Assembly: GCA_964478625.1 (NCBI GenBank)
Contig: CAYZJH010000005.1
Location: forward strand, 1 to 64,000
Reading direction: 5' to 3'
From: SKZT01 sp964478625
GTDB lineage: Bacteria; Desulfobacterota; Desulfobacteria; Desulfobacterales; SKZT01
Length of the DNA stretch: 64,000 bases
Shown piece by piece: positions 43,395 to 52,517 of this stretch. The first letter of the stretch is position 1. The number at the start of each line of letters is the position of its first letter. The notes beneath the pieces are model-generated. The model was not told the origin of the DNA. It worked only from the letters and a program-made list of their open reading frames with translations, and made no database searches. The position numbers were made by a program, and so were the translations under genes.

Positions 43395-43855
43395 GGAACA
43401 GACTCCTGCGCCCTTAGCGTGTTACAGATAGATTAATCAGTGGCTGAACGAAAAGTCCTGTTATCCCTTCCCCCACCCCTCCCAATGGGAGAGGAGTTTT
43501 CGTTGAGCCACTAATTAGGTCCCAAACCGATCGATTTAACTAGGAAATATTCGTCATTCCGGCAAAAGCCGGGCACAAGGTGAAGCCTTCAGGCGCCATC
43601 CATGACGTGTAACCACCGGACTGGAGACCAGCCTTCGGCGGTATGACGCCAATAGATTCTTCCACATGAAATCGCTCACTTTAGATAGGTAAATCCCTTT
43701 ATTTTGTCAACCGATTTGACCGAAAAAGAAATGTGGTGCTTGACACAAATTTCTTGTTATGCTCTTTTTGATACTTCGGTGCACATTCATAATGGGTAAA
43801 GATTAAAGAAAACAGGTTCCAGAATAGGATGAGTATGTTGAAAAAAGGAATGAAC
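43395..43855. other. Repeat-containing gap upstream of the ModE-like regulator
   Basis: About 460 bases. It holds the long palindrome at 43434-43517 and a family 2-related segment at 43552-43648 (ATTCCGGCAAAAGCCGGGCA, GGCGGTATGACG). A TTGACA at 43740-43745 has no -10 at normal spacing. Confidence 0.45.
43434..43517. repeat. Long imperfect palindrome (hairpin repeat)
   Basis: TAATCAGTGGCTGAACGAAA (from 43434) is mirrored by TTTCGTTGAGCCACTAATTA (to 43517): 21-base arms with two mismatches, separated by 42 bases that contain CTCCC-AAT-GGGAG. It resembles a small MITE or a transcribed hairpin. Degenerate relatives are near 12660 and 13515. Confidence 0.6.
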
Positions 43856-44251
43856 ATGCCGAAAAAATCAAAAAAACTGGCAATAAAATCCAAGATTTGG
43901 ATTGAAGATGACAAAGGGGAGATGGTTTTTGGTCTCGGACGTCTTCGTATTTTGAACGCCATTGAAAAGTATGGATCCATACTTGCGGCATCCAAATCGT
44001 TAAACATGAGCTACCGGGCTGCCTGGGGTAAAATCAAATCCACTGAACAACGCCTTGGCAAGCCTCTTTTGACACGCCAGGTTGGAGGTGTCGCCGGTGG
44101 AGGTTCCCAGCTGACCCCATTTGCAAAAGCATTGGTAAGAAAATTTGAAAATTTGCAATCTCTTGTAGAAAAAGAGGTCAATCTTTTTTTCAGCGACCAT
44201 TTCACTGTCGAACTGGATGATCAGGCCGATTCGGTTGATCCCAAGTCATAA
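43856..44251 (+). CDS. ModE-like winged-helix regulator (N-terminal domain only)
   Basis: A 131-residue DNA-binding protein. RLRILNAIEKYGSILAASKSL, followed by NMSYRAAWGKIKSTEQRLGKPL, is the LysR-like winged helix of ModE, the molybdate-responsive repressor. The C-terminal molybdate-binding (TOBE) domains are missing, so any metal sensing would need another protein. The ATG at 43856 has AAGGA 7 bases before; a reading from 43829 is possible. It precedes the tungsten/molybdenum enzyme AOR by 450 bases, which suggests a regulatory link but does not prove it. Confidence 0.8.
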   Translation: MPKKSKKLAIKSKIWIEDDKGEMVFGLGRLRILNAIEKYGSILAASKSLNMSYRAAWGKIKSTEQRLGKPLLTRQVGGVAGGGSQLTPFAKALVRKFENLQSLVEKEVNLFFSDHFTVELDDQADSVDPKS

Positions 44252-44699
44252 TTGAAAGGATGACTCCAGAAAAGTGAGCTTCCTGCGAGAGGCTTCCTCA
44301 ACACTTCAGACCTATGATCCCTTCCAGAAACCGAGTGCTTTGGGAATCATAATTCACCTTGCCCCCTTCGGAACAAAGTCTGTTCTTGGTCGTCAGTTAT
44401 GCCATAATATGAATAACGTACTAAATTCTTTGGATTTTCTCTTGACAGGTTATGCCCAAAAAGCATATGAATAGCCAATTGAGTTAAAAACGTATCCTTC
44501 CGAATAACCACTTGAGGCGTTTTAAAATACTGGTCGTAACAGGTATGATGAATCTTTGCGGGCTGTGCATTCAAGATCTTGTGAGACATTGAACTTCTTC
44601 AAGATGACCGAGACACGATGATTAAATCAGCAATGACTATCAGGCAATACAACTGCGGATTTGGAAAAAATCCAACATCAGCGTAAGGAGGAGAATCTC
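44252..44699. other. Leader region of the AOR gene
   Basis: TTGACA (44442-44447) followed after 18 bases by TATGAA (44466-44471) is a plausible promoter for AOR, giving a leader of about 220 bases. I do not see a Moco riboswitch consensus there. An 80-codon frame on the minus strand (44347-44589) has no support. Confidence 0.4.
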
Positions 44700-46436
44700 A
44701 TGGATAAAATATTAAGAGTCAATATGGGTGCTGAAGGCGGGCCGAAGTTTTCCGAAGAACCCCTTGGAGATTATGCAGGCCTGGGGGGCCGGATAATGAC
44801 TTCCACAGTTGTTGCCAAAGAAGTTGATCCGCTTTGCCATCCGCTTTCGGCAGATAACAAACTGGTTATTGCACCCGGACTGTTAAGCGGAACCACAGCG
44901 GTGATGTCGGGGCGTATTTCGGTGGGATGTAAAAGTCCCCTGACCGGTACGATAAAAGAGTCTAACGCCGGCGGACAGGGTGCGCAAGTCATGGCAAGAC
45001 TGGGATATTCGGCAATTATTCTTGAGGGGAAACCCAAGGATGATAAACTTTATAAACTGCTCATCAACAAAGATGGAGTCAAAATCGAACCGGCCGATGA
45101 CCTGAAGTTACTCGGTAACTATGATACGGTAGAAAAACTTGTCGGCCAATATGGGGATAAAATCACGTGTATCACTATCGGATCGGCAGGGGAACGAAAG
45201 ATGTGTGCGGCATCCATCGCAATTACCGATATGGAGGTCAGGCCGACACGTCATTGCGGACGGGGCGGTACCGGCGCGGTAATGGGCTCTAAAGGGCTGA
45301 AAGCGATTGTTCTGGATGATACCGGATGTGCCATGAGACCCCCCAAAGATCCGGATGCTTTTAAAGAAGCCAACAAAAAATTCGTGGCAGGGCTCAAGAA
45401 ACACCCTGTGACCGGGGAAGGTCTTCCAGCTTATGGCACCAATGTTTTGACCAATGTCTTAAATGAAGCGGGCGGATATCCTACAAGAAATTTTCAGACC
45501 GGGCGTTTTGAGGGGGCTTCCAAAATCAGTGGTGAAACCCAGGCGGCTTTGGAGATTGAACGGGGAGGTGTAGCCACCCACGGCTGCCATCGGGGATGTA
45601 TCATCCGGTGTTCCGGAACATTTTTTGACAAAAACGGAAGATTTCTGACCAAGCAGCCTGAATATGAAACCGTGTGGGCTCATGGCGGTAACTGCGGCAT
45701 TGACGATCTGGATGCCATTGCTCTGATCGATCGCATGGATGATGATTATGGTGTGGACACTATCGAAATGGGTGCCACCATTGCAGTGGCTATGGAAGCT
45801 GGTATTGCTGAATTCGGCGATGCTGAAGCCGCCATCAACCTAGTTAAGGAAGTGGGCAAAGGGAGCTATTTGGGGCGAATTCTTGGAAATGGCGCCGAAG
45901 TGACCGGTAAGGTTTTCGGGGTGGAAAGAGTCCCGGTGGTCAAAGGCCAGGCGCTTCCGGCTTATGATCCCCGGGCGGTTCAGGGAATCGGTGTTACCTA
46001 TGCCACCACCACCATGGGTGCAGATCATACTGCTGGTTATGCAGTTACGGCCAACATTCTCGGTGTTGGAGGAAAAGTAGATCCTTTAAAGCCCGAAGGA
46101 CAGATCGAACTTTCCAGAAATCTTCAGATCGCCACTGCTGCCGTAGATTCGACCGGGATGTGCTTGTTTATTGCTTTTGCACTTTTGGATCAGCCGGAGA
46201 CATTTCAAGCCCTGATCGATCTGATCAATTCCTTTTACGGGTTAAACCTGACAGCCGATGATGTCACCGCTATGGGCCAGAAAGTATTAAAAATCGAGAG
46301 GGATTTTAATACAAGAGCCGGTTTTACTAAAGCCCATGACAGGCTTCCGGCATTTTTCAAAACAGAAAATTTTGAGCCTCACAATGTGACTTTCAACGTT
46401 AAGGATGAAGACCTGGATACCTTATTTGACTTTTAG
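44700..46436 (+). CDS. Aldehyde:ferredoxin oxidoreductase (tungsten type)
   Basis: A 578-residue enzyme of the AOR family, which interconverts aldehydes and carboxylic acids with ferredoxin, using a tungsten (or molybdenum) bis-pterin and a 4Fe-4S cluster. The cluster ligands are Cys296, Cys300 and Cys304 (GCHRGCIIRC) and Cys488 (DSTGMCLF). The first-domain motif GRISVGCKSPLTGTIKESNA matches AOR. AAGGAGG is 8 bases before the ATG. It is followed by a terminator and, after it, by a gene with a possible MoaD-like segment. In an anaerobe it may reduce acids or remove aldehydes. Confidence 0.93.
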   Translation: MDKILRVNMGAEGGPKFSEEPLGDYAGLGGRIMTSTVVAKEVDPLCHPLSADNKLVIAPGLLSGTTAVMSGRISVGCKSPLTGTIKESNAGGQGAQVMARLGYSAIILEGKPKDDKLYKLLINKDGVKIEPADDLKLLGNYDTVEKLVGQYGDKITCITIGSAGERKMCAASIAITDMEVRPTRHCGRGGTGAVMGSKGLKAIVLDDTGCAMRPPKDPDAFKEANKKFVAGLKKHPVTGEGLPAYGTNVLTNVLNEAGGYPTRNFQTGRFEGASKISGETQAALEIERGGVATHGCHRGCIIRCSGTFFDKNGRFLTKQPEYETVWAHGGNCGIDDLDAIALIDRMDDDYGVDTIEMGATIAVAMEAGIAEFGDAEAAINLVKEVGKGSYLGRILGNGAEVTGKVFGVERVPVVKGQALPAYDPRAVQGIGVTYATTTMGADHTAGYAVTANILGVGGKVDPLKPEGQIELSRNLQIATAAVDSTGMCLFIAFALLDQPETFQALIDLINSFYGLNLTADDVTAMGQKVLKIERDFNTRAGFTKAHDRLPAFFKTENFEPHNVTFNVKDEDLDTLFDF

Positions 46437-46458
46437 CAGCTAGAACTTAGGACCCATC

Positions 46459-46495
46459 AAATGGGGGGCGTTTTTTCTTAAGCCCCCCATTTTTA
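46459..46495 (+). terminator. Rho-independent terminator after AOR
   Basis: AAATGGGGGGC (46459-46469) pairs perfectly with GCCCCCCATTT (46482-46492) around TTTTTTCTTAA-like loop sequence, followed by a T-rich tail. It ends the AOR transcript, partly separating the next gene. Confidence 0.9.
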
Positions 46496-46537
46496 CTTAA
46501 CAACGATCTGATCTCCTGGATAAAACGGAGCCTTTTG

Positions 46538-47194
46538 ATGAACCCTGAAACACCATCCGGCATTGGGATCTGTTTTGATGATCAAAATTTCCATCAACTT
46601 TCTTTTGTTATGGATAACAAAAAGATTTATACCTTTTTCAGGCTTCTTCAGCACGGATTTTTCATTAAGGTCCGAACTGAAAAAACCATCAAACAACTGC
46701 TGTGTGATCAGTTGGAACTCGATCCGGATTATGTGATCAATCGAATCAAGACAATCTTTTACAACGGAAAGCCTGTTGATGACATGAAAACCGCCATTGT
46801 TCATGACGGCGCGACACTAGCCCTTTCCGCCGCAATGCCCGGACTCGTGGGAGCCACCCTCAGAAGTGGCGGAGTTTTGTCTTCATTCAGGTCCACCATA
46901 TCTTACCGACCGGATGCATGTGAAACTGTCGAATCCGGGGAAGGAGCCGTTTATATAAAACTTTTCAATCTTCTGGTTCCAGAAATCGGCCCTGATTTTC
47001 TCAGGCGAGGCATTATTGTTCAAAAAACGGTTCTGGATTCATTTATCAAAGAACAGGATCAGGGTTTTTGGTCCCGATGCCGCTCGGTATTGCTCGATAA
47101 TACCCCGATTGATGTGGTGGAGCTGATTGAAAAAGGCATACCCGGCTCAATGGAATTTATTCACCTTACCGTGAGCACCACATCGGATCAATGA
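46538..47194 (+). CDS. Conserved hypothetical with possible MoaD-like segment
   Basis: A 218-residue protein that I do not recognise as a named family. The middle segment, VINRIKTIFYNGKPVDDMKT then AIVHDGATLALSAAMPGLVG, has the strand pattern and NGKPVD...DGATLAL wording of a ubiquitin-like beta-grasp (MoaD/ThiS) protein, but the C-terminal Gly-Gly is replaced by PGLVGATLRSGG inside a longer chain. The remainder (about 120-218) is mixed alpha/beta and unassigned. It follows AOR on the same strand, about 45 bases after its terminator. AOR gene clusters elsewhere often carry a MoaD-like protein, which makes the similarity suggestive. GGAG lies 7 bases before the ATG. Confidence 0.6.
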   Translation: MNPETPSGIGICFDDQNFHQLSFVMDNKKIYTFFRLLQHGFFIKVRTEKTIKQLLCDQLELDPDYVINRIKTIFYNGKPVDDMKTAIVHDGATLALSAAMPGLVGATLRSGGVLSSFRSTISYRPDACETVESGEGAVYIKLFNLLVPEIGPDFLRRGIIVQKTVLDSFIKEQDQGFWSRCRSVLLDNTPIDVVELIEKGIPGSMEFIHLTVSTTSDQ

Positions 47195-47224
47195 CTCAGA
47201 TTGGCGGGATTTTAACAAACCTGA

Positions 47225-48436
47225 TCATTCATGCCTGAGTGCCTCGATGGGATCCAGGCGGGCGGCTTTCCGGGCAGGAAAATAACCGAAAACAATACCT
47301 ACGGCTCCGGAAAAAAGAAATGCGATTGCAACAATTCCAGGGTTCCATACAAAAGGAACATTCAGGGCATTGGATGCAAGAGCGGCCGCTCCAAGACCAA
47401 GAAATATTCCTACAATACCTCCGAAACAAGACAATACCACGGCCTCTACCAGAAACTGCATCAAAACTTCCTTTTCACGGGCACCGATCGCCAGGCGGAT
47501 TCCAATCTCCCTAGTTCTCTCGGTGACCGATACCAGCATGATGTTCATAATGCCGATGCCGCCAACCAGAAGACTTACTGCTGCAACCGCCCCCAGAAGG
47601 GCTGTGAGAACTCGTGTAGTGCCGGTGAGCGTGCTCATGATCTCTTTCATGTCCCGCACATTAAAGTCATCTTCTTTGCCGAATGCAATATTGCGGCGTT
47701 CCCGCATCAGCTCTTCAATGTCTTTCTGAACCTTTTCGGTGGAAACACCATCTCTTGCCGATACAAAGATAGCGGTGACATCGGTATTGCCGGCAATGCG
47801 CCGGTGAAAAGTGCGTAACGGAATCAATACAAAATCATCCTGGTCCGTACCAAAACTGGATTGCCCCTTGGATTCAAGAACACCGATAACTTCGCAGGAA
47901 AGTTTCTGAAGTCTGATAGAACTGTCCAGAGGGTTTTGAGCCCCGAAAAGTTCCTTTTTTACCGTCGTGCCCAAAATACATACGGCTTTACCTGCCCGGA
48001 TTTCGCCATCGGTAAATTCCCTTCCGGATTCAAGCTGCCAGTCTCGTGTTTTTAAAAATTCGTTAGTGCTACCAGTTACCGTAGTGCTCCAGTTTTCATT
48101 ACCATAAATGGCCTGAGTACCCCTTGATGCATTGGGGGCTACGGCTTCGATACCGGAAATTTCCTCGGCAATGGCTTCGGCATCCACTAGTTTAAAGTTG
48201 GCAGCACCTGAGCGAATACCTCCGGGGCCGCGGAAGCCCTGACCGGGCCTGACCTGCAGCAAATTGCTGCCCAATTTTGCAATATCTGACGTCACCTGGG
48301 CCGTAACGCCCCCTCCTAATGTCACCATGGTGATGACTGCAGCCACGCCGATCACAATCCCTAAAATGGTCAGGGAAGATCTCAGAACGTTTCTTCTGAT
48401 CTCCCGTTGTGCCAGTAAAATGGTTTCCCAAAACAT
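47225..48436 (-). CDS. MacB-type ABC exporter permease
   Basis: A 403-residue permease of the MacB/FtsX family: TM1 at about 20-42, a periplasmic domain of about 220 residues, then three helices near the C-terminus (about 285-400), with GIMNIMLVSVTERTREIGIRLAIGA as the MacB signature. The ATPase domain is on a separate protein, encoded upstream. This system typically expels peptides, lipids or drugs using a mechanical stroke, together with the adaptor and outer membrane channel. It is the last gene of a four-gene operon. Confidence 0.93.
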   Translation of the reverse strand: MFWETILLAQREIRRNVLRSSLTILGIVIGVAAVITMVTLGGGVTAQVTSDIAKLGSNLLQVRPGQGFRGPGGIRSGAANFKLVDAEAIAEEISGIEAVAPNASRGTQAIYGNENWSTTVTGSTNEFLKTRDWQLESGREFTDGEIRAGKAVCILGTTVKKELFGAQNPLDSSIRLQKLSCEVIGVLESKGQSSFGTDQDDFVLIPLRTFHRRIAGNTDVTAIFVSARDGVSTEKVQKDIEELMRERRNIAFGKEDDFNVRDMKEIMSTLTGTTRVLTALLGAVAAVSLLVGGIGIMNIMLVSVTERTREIGIRLAIGAREKEVLMQFLVEAVVLSCFGGIVGIFLGLGAAALASNALNVPFVWNPGIVAIAFLFSGAVGIVFGYFPARKAARLDPIEALRHE

Positions 48437-48509
48437 CGATTTTTGACTCCTTCAGCTCCCACCTCTGCCGGGAAAGTATCTGAATGAGATAATCGGAAGG
48501 ATTACCTCC

Positions 48510-49220
48510 TCAATGGGTATTATCAACAAGGCCATCCATAAAATGAATTTGACGATCGGCATATGCGGCCATCTCACGCTCATGAGTGACCATGACGATG
48601 GTGATGCCGCGTTGACGGTTAAAATCGGTCAGAAGTTCCATGACTTCGCGACTGCGGGCTGAATCAAGGTTTCCGGTGGGTTCATCGGCCAAAAGCACCT
48701 TGGGCTTTGTGACGATTGCACGGGCAATGGCAACCCGTTGCTGCTGTCCTCCGGAAAGTTCTCCCGGAGTATGGGATTCCCATCCGTTAAGACCGACAGC
48801 GCTTAAGGCCTCCTTGCAAAGGGTTTTTCGTTCAGCCGGAGTCATTCCCCGATAAATCAGCGGTAATTCAACATTTTCAAGTGCCGAAGTCCGGTTTAAC
48901 AGATTGAACCCCTGGAATACAAACCCGAGATAATGCCGGCGAAGAAGCGCTCGTTGATCTCTTGACAGTTTTCCAACATTAACACCTTCGAACAGAAAAT
49001 CCCCCTGAGTGGGTGTGTCGAGACATCCCAGGATGTTCATGCAGGTGGATTTGCCTGACCCGCTTGGGCCCATAACCGCAACAAATTCACCACGACAGAT
49101 ATCGATATCCACACCTCTGAGTGCATGCATGGCTGCGGCTCCGGTACCATAGACCTTGGTGACTCCCACCAACCGAATCAGGTAATTGTTTTTGGATTCA
49201 TCAGAAACATGCGAATTCAT
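48510..49220 (-). CDS. MacB/LolD-type ABC exporter ATPase
   Basis: A 236-residue ATPase. Walker A is GPSGSGKST, the signature LSGGQQQRVAIARAI, Walker B VLLADEPTGNLD, and the H-loop VTHERE. It energises the permease encoded next. Start and the adaptor gene stop overlap by 4 bases. Sequence is closest in style to the MacB and LolD group. Confidence 0.94.
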   Translation of the reverse strand: MNSHVSDESKNNYLIRLVGVTKVYGTGAAAMHALRGVDIDICRGEFVAVMGPSGSGKSTCMNILGCLDTPTQGDFLFEGVNVGKLSRDQRALLRRHYLGFVFQGFNLLNRTSALENVELPLIYRGMTPAERKTLCKEALSAVGLNGWESHTPGELSGGQQQRVAIARAIVTKPKVLLADEPTGNLDSARSREVMELLTDFNRQRGITIVMVTHEREMAAYADRQIHFMDGLVDNTH

Positions 49221-50518
49221 TTTTTTACACTTTCAGCATCGACGATCAGTTCCATACCAGGCATGACGTCCCCATCAACGACCTGCGTCATCAATCCATC
49301 CGTAAATCCTATCGTCACCATTACCGGACTGGGTTTACCGTCCATAAGCGTCCACACCTGCTGCCGATTTCTGTCTGCCGGGTTTCTTCCCCGCTCCCTG
49401 ACGGTGGGCGTCATCCTGGGTCGAGGAAAAATCCGGCTGACAATACTTGCGTTTCCTGAAGAGCTTTCTGTAAGGGTTGATGGAGGTTTAAATCTCAGTG
49501 CTGCATTGGGGATCAGCACGACATTATCGATTTCCTTGACCACGATATCCGCTGTAGCTGTCATGCCGGGCCGCAGAGATAAATCCGAATTGTCCACCAC
49601 AAGGATTGTTTCATAAGTGACTACGCCATCGACGGTTTTGGACCCGTATCTGACCTGTCTTATTTTTGCGGGAAAGCTTCGTTCAGGATAGGAGTCTACC
49701 GTAAAAACAGCTCGTTGTCCTGCCTCCACCTGGCCCACATCAGCTTCATCCACATCCACATGTAACTCCATCAGAGACAGATCCTCGGCCAGTGTAAACA
49801 GAACCGGTGCCTGAAAAGAAGCAGCCACGGTCTGCCCTGGTTCAACAGAGCGAGTTAGCACGATTCCGTTGATCGGGGAATAGATGACGGCCTTGGAAAG
49901 ATCTGTTTCATTGAGTTCAAGGGTTGCCCTGGCCAGGTTGACCGATGCAATTGCCGCGGCTTCATCGGCCTCGGCTCTGGCAAGTGCGGCTTTAGCAGCA
50001 TCCAGATCATTTACGGATACTCCTCTGTTTTCACTGATTTTGCTTAGGTGAAGAAGTCTTTCCAGCTGATTTTTGGATTCGGTGATGGTGGCCTGCACCT
50101 GGAGGACCTTGGCCTGGGCCGATTCCAGTGTCGCCCGGGATTGAAGCACCTGAGCCTCCAGTTTTACCGTATCCAATTTGGCCAGGGCCTGCCCGACTTT
50201 TACCGTATCATTATAGTCGACTTCCACAGACTTGATGATGCCTGAAAGTTCACTTCCTACATCAACCTTGTTGGTAGGCTGAATATTGCCTGTGGCAGTG
50301 ACGGTTACCGTAAGATTTCCTTTTTGGGCAGCCCTGGTTCTGTATTGAATGGCATCGGCGCTTTTACTGGTTTCCCAGCGGATAATGCCAAGGGCAATAG
50401 CCAGCACAAGCAGTCCCCAGAATATCCAACGTTTCAAATAGTTACCCCGTTTTGGAGCCGAATCCAGCCCAATGGTTTTGGCAATATCGGAATCCGGTTT
50501 CATATTGGAATTTTTCAC
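49217..50518 (-). CDS. MacA-like periplasmic adaptor (membrane fusion protein)
   Basis: A 433-residue adaptor: one N-terminal transmembrane helix (about 30-45), a biotinyl-lipoyl-like domain with GNIQPTNKVDVGSELSG, a coiled-coil hairpin (about 120-200, rich in Ala/Gln/Glu), and beta-barrel domains. It bridges the MacB-type permease and the outer membrane channel. It follows the TolC-like gene directly (stop 50519, start 50518). A loop near residue 340 to 380, SSGNASIVSRIFPRPR, is unusual and Ser/Arg/Pro-rich. Confidence 0.93.
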   Translation of the reverse strand: MKNSNMKPDSDIAKTIGLDSAPKRGNYLKRWIFWGLLVLAIALGIIRWETSKSADAIQYRTRAAQKGNLTVTVTATGNIQPTNKVDVGSELSGIIKSVEVDYNDTVKVGQALAKLDTVKLEAQVLQSRATLESAQAKVLQVQATITESKNQLERLLHLSKISENRGVSVNDLDAAKAALARAEADEAAAIASVNLARATLELNETDLSKAVIYSPINGIVLTRSVEPGQTVAASFQAPVLFTLAEDLSLMELHVDVDEADVGQVEAGQRAVFTVDSYPERSFPAKIRQVRYGSKTVDGVVTYETILVVDNSDLSLRPGMTATADIVVKEIDNVVLIPNAALRFKPPSTLTESSSGNASIVSRIFPRPRMTPTVRERGRNPADRNRQQVWTLMDGKPSPVMVTIGFTDGLMTQVVDGDVMPGMELIVDAESVKK

Positions 50519-52009
50519 TTAATAACTCCTGTCTGACAAGGGTTGTTCAAAAGACGTCCACCCGCCTCCAAGGGCTTTATAGAGGCGTATCAGATTGCCG
50601 ATAACATCACCGTCACTTCTGGCAAGCTGGTCCTGAAAAGACAAAAGGGATCGCTGAGAGTCGAGAACATTATTGAAATCCGAAAGCCCGGCATCAAAAC
50701 GGTTTTGGGATAAAACAGCTGCCTGGCGGGCGGCTTCCGTAGCCTTCACAAGCGATTCACGGCGGATCTGTTCTTCGCTGTAAGCAACTAGTGCATTTTC
50801 AACTTCCTCAAGAGCATTCAGAAGGGCAGATTCGTACTGAATAAGGGCCTGCTCCTGGAGAGCCGATTGTACGTCGATATTGCGGCGGATAGCTCCGGCA
50901 TCAAAAACGTTCCAGACTATGGCAGGACCGATCCGCCAGGCATGGCTTCCGGTATTAAAAAAATCAGTAGATGAGACAGATTCCAGGCCAATCGAACCGC
51001 TGAGGGAAAATTTTGGATAAAGGTCCGCCACGGCCACTCCTACCCGCGCGCTCTGGGCAGCAAGTCTTCGCTCCGCCCGTCGGATATCCGGACGATGCCG
51101 TATTGTCTCTGCAGGCACCCCCACGGCCAACTGCAACGGAGGTACCGGGATATTTCCGCTAAAATCCAGTTTATCATGCATAGCCCCGGGCTGCTGTCCC
51201 GTCAATATGGCAAGGCGGTTTAAGGATGCTTCAAGTCCGGCACGAAGCGTTGGAATCAGAGAGCGTGTGTTTTCCATGTTGAACAAAGCCTGCTTTACCG
51301 GTAGTTCGTCAATGAGGCCGGCTTCGAAGCGAAAGCGGGTGAGGTTATAGGTTTCCTCCTGGGTTTTAAGATTGGCTTCCGCCACCATGATTCTTGTCTG
51401 AAATGTGCGAGCGTCCACATAATTTAAAGCCGTCTCGGCCAAAAGACTTACCAGAACGTGGTTAAAGTCTTCTTCCGTGGCCTGCAACTCGGCATCAGCA
51501 GCCTCCACCGATCGTCGGACCCCTCCGAAAATATCCAGTTCCCATCCCGCATCAAAACCCGCGGAATAAAGTTTGCTCTCAGTTCCGGTTCCGGCATTTT
51601 CACTGCTTCGTCCATGGGTATAAGCACCCGATGTGTCCACGGCCGGAAACAACCTGGTTTCGCTGATGCCTCTCCTGCCACGGGCTTCACGAATTCTCGC
51701 CTCTGCCTCCTTAAGATCGAAATTTTCGCTGGCAGCCATTTCCATAATGTCAGATAACACCGGATCATTTAAAGTGCTCCACCATCTCGCCATTGTTTCC
51801 GGGTCCGGGAGTTCTCCGGTTAAACCTTTTTTGAATTCCGTGTTCCAGGTATCCTGCACATCAAATCGGGGAGGAACATAATTCGGGCCGACCGCAGCAC
51901 ATCCGGTCAAGATTACCAGGCTTAAATGCAGCACCATGGATTGAATGACTCCACAGAGACCCGTCTGCTTCGGGTCTGTGTTATTTTTAAAAGTTTTAAC
52001 GTTGTTCAT
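50519..52009 (-). CDS. NodT/OprM-type outer membrane efflux lipoprotein
   Basis: A protein of about 496 residues in the TolC superfamily. Lipobox LTGC with following AAVGPNYVPP is the NodT-family start of the mature protein. Two long coiled-coil-like repeats (about 80-280 and 290-480) form the trimeric channel in known structures. The ATG at 52009 is my choice (GAGAT upstream), with 52033 and 52045 as alternatives. It is the first of four genes with adaptor, ATPase and permease, a complete tripartite export system. Confidence 0.92.
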   Translation of the reverse strand: MNNVKTFKNNTDPKQTGLCGVIQSMVLHLSLVILTGCAAVGPNYVPPRFDVQDTWNTEFKKGLTGELPDPETMARWWSTLNDPVLSDIMEMAASENFDLKEAEARIREARGRRGISETRLFPAVDTSGAYTHGRSSENAGTGTESKLYSAGFDAGWELDIFGGVRRSVEAADAELQATEEDFNHVLVSLLAETALNYVDARTFQTRIMVAEANLKTQEETYNLTRFRFEAGLIDELPVKQALFNMENTRSLIPTLRAGLEASLNRLAILTGQQPGAMHDKLDFSGNIPVPPLQLAVGVPAETIRHRPDIRRAERRLAAQSARVGVAVADLYPKFSLSGSIGLESVSSTDFFNTGSHAWRIGPAIVWNVFDAGAIRRNIDVQSALQEQALIQYESALLNALEEVENALVAYSEEQIRRESLVKATEAARQAAVLSQNRFDAGLSDFNNVLDSQRSLLSFQDQLARSDGDVIGNLIRLYKALGGGWTSFEQPLSDRSY

Positions 52010-52045
52010 GGGATCTCTTTTTTCGGTTTTCATAACCCAGTTCAT

Positions 52046-52517
52046 TATATCCTATCCCGAAGATTGGGATTTACCTTTCGGTGTCAGTTATGGACTCTTT
52101 ATCCAGGCCGGATAAGCGGTTAAATCAAAGTCACTTCTTTACGTTATTCATACCGGCTTTCCTTATCGAGCGTCAACCTTGTGATGATGATAAGAACCTG
52201 AAGTAAAGATTTGATGTTGGATCAGGATAAAAATTGTAAAGATTTTGTAAAAAACCGAGCCACCTCATGTTTGTTTTGAGAAAAGCATAAAATCTGCTCA
52301 TCCTTCCGGCTTGAAACCGGAGAACATTCGATTGCCCCGGTGCCGGAAATTCTTTCGAAATGGAGAGGAATTTTCGATCCTTTGCTCATGTTTTGTTAAA
52401 AAAACAAATACGAGATCCTGCAATATATTTTCAGAGAATTGTTGAAAAGAAATGTTAAATCTGAAAATATAAATAAACCATAAACCATGATAAATCTGTT
52501 TGGGAATTTTCAGTGAT
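52046..52517. other. Intergenic region between the efflux operon and hslO
   Basis: About 470 bases between divergent genes. No repeat family member or clear promoter was identified by eye. Confidence 0.35.

Noticed and set aside
44347..44589. Possible 80-residue gene on the minus strand in the AOR leader
   Set aside because: No ribosome site, no motif, and it runs against a plausible AOR promoter.
44590..44699. Moco riboswitch upstream of AOR
   Set aside because: The leader lacks the conserved Moco aptamer blocks that I can recognise, so no call was made.
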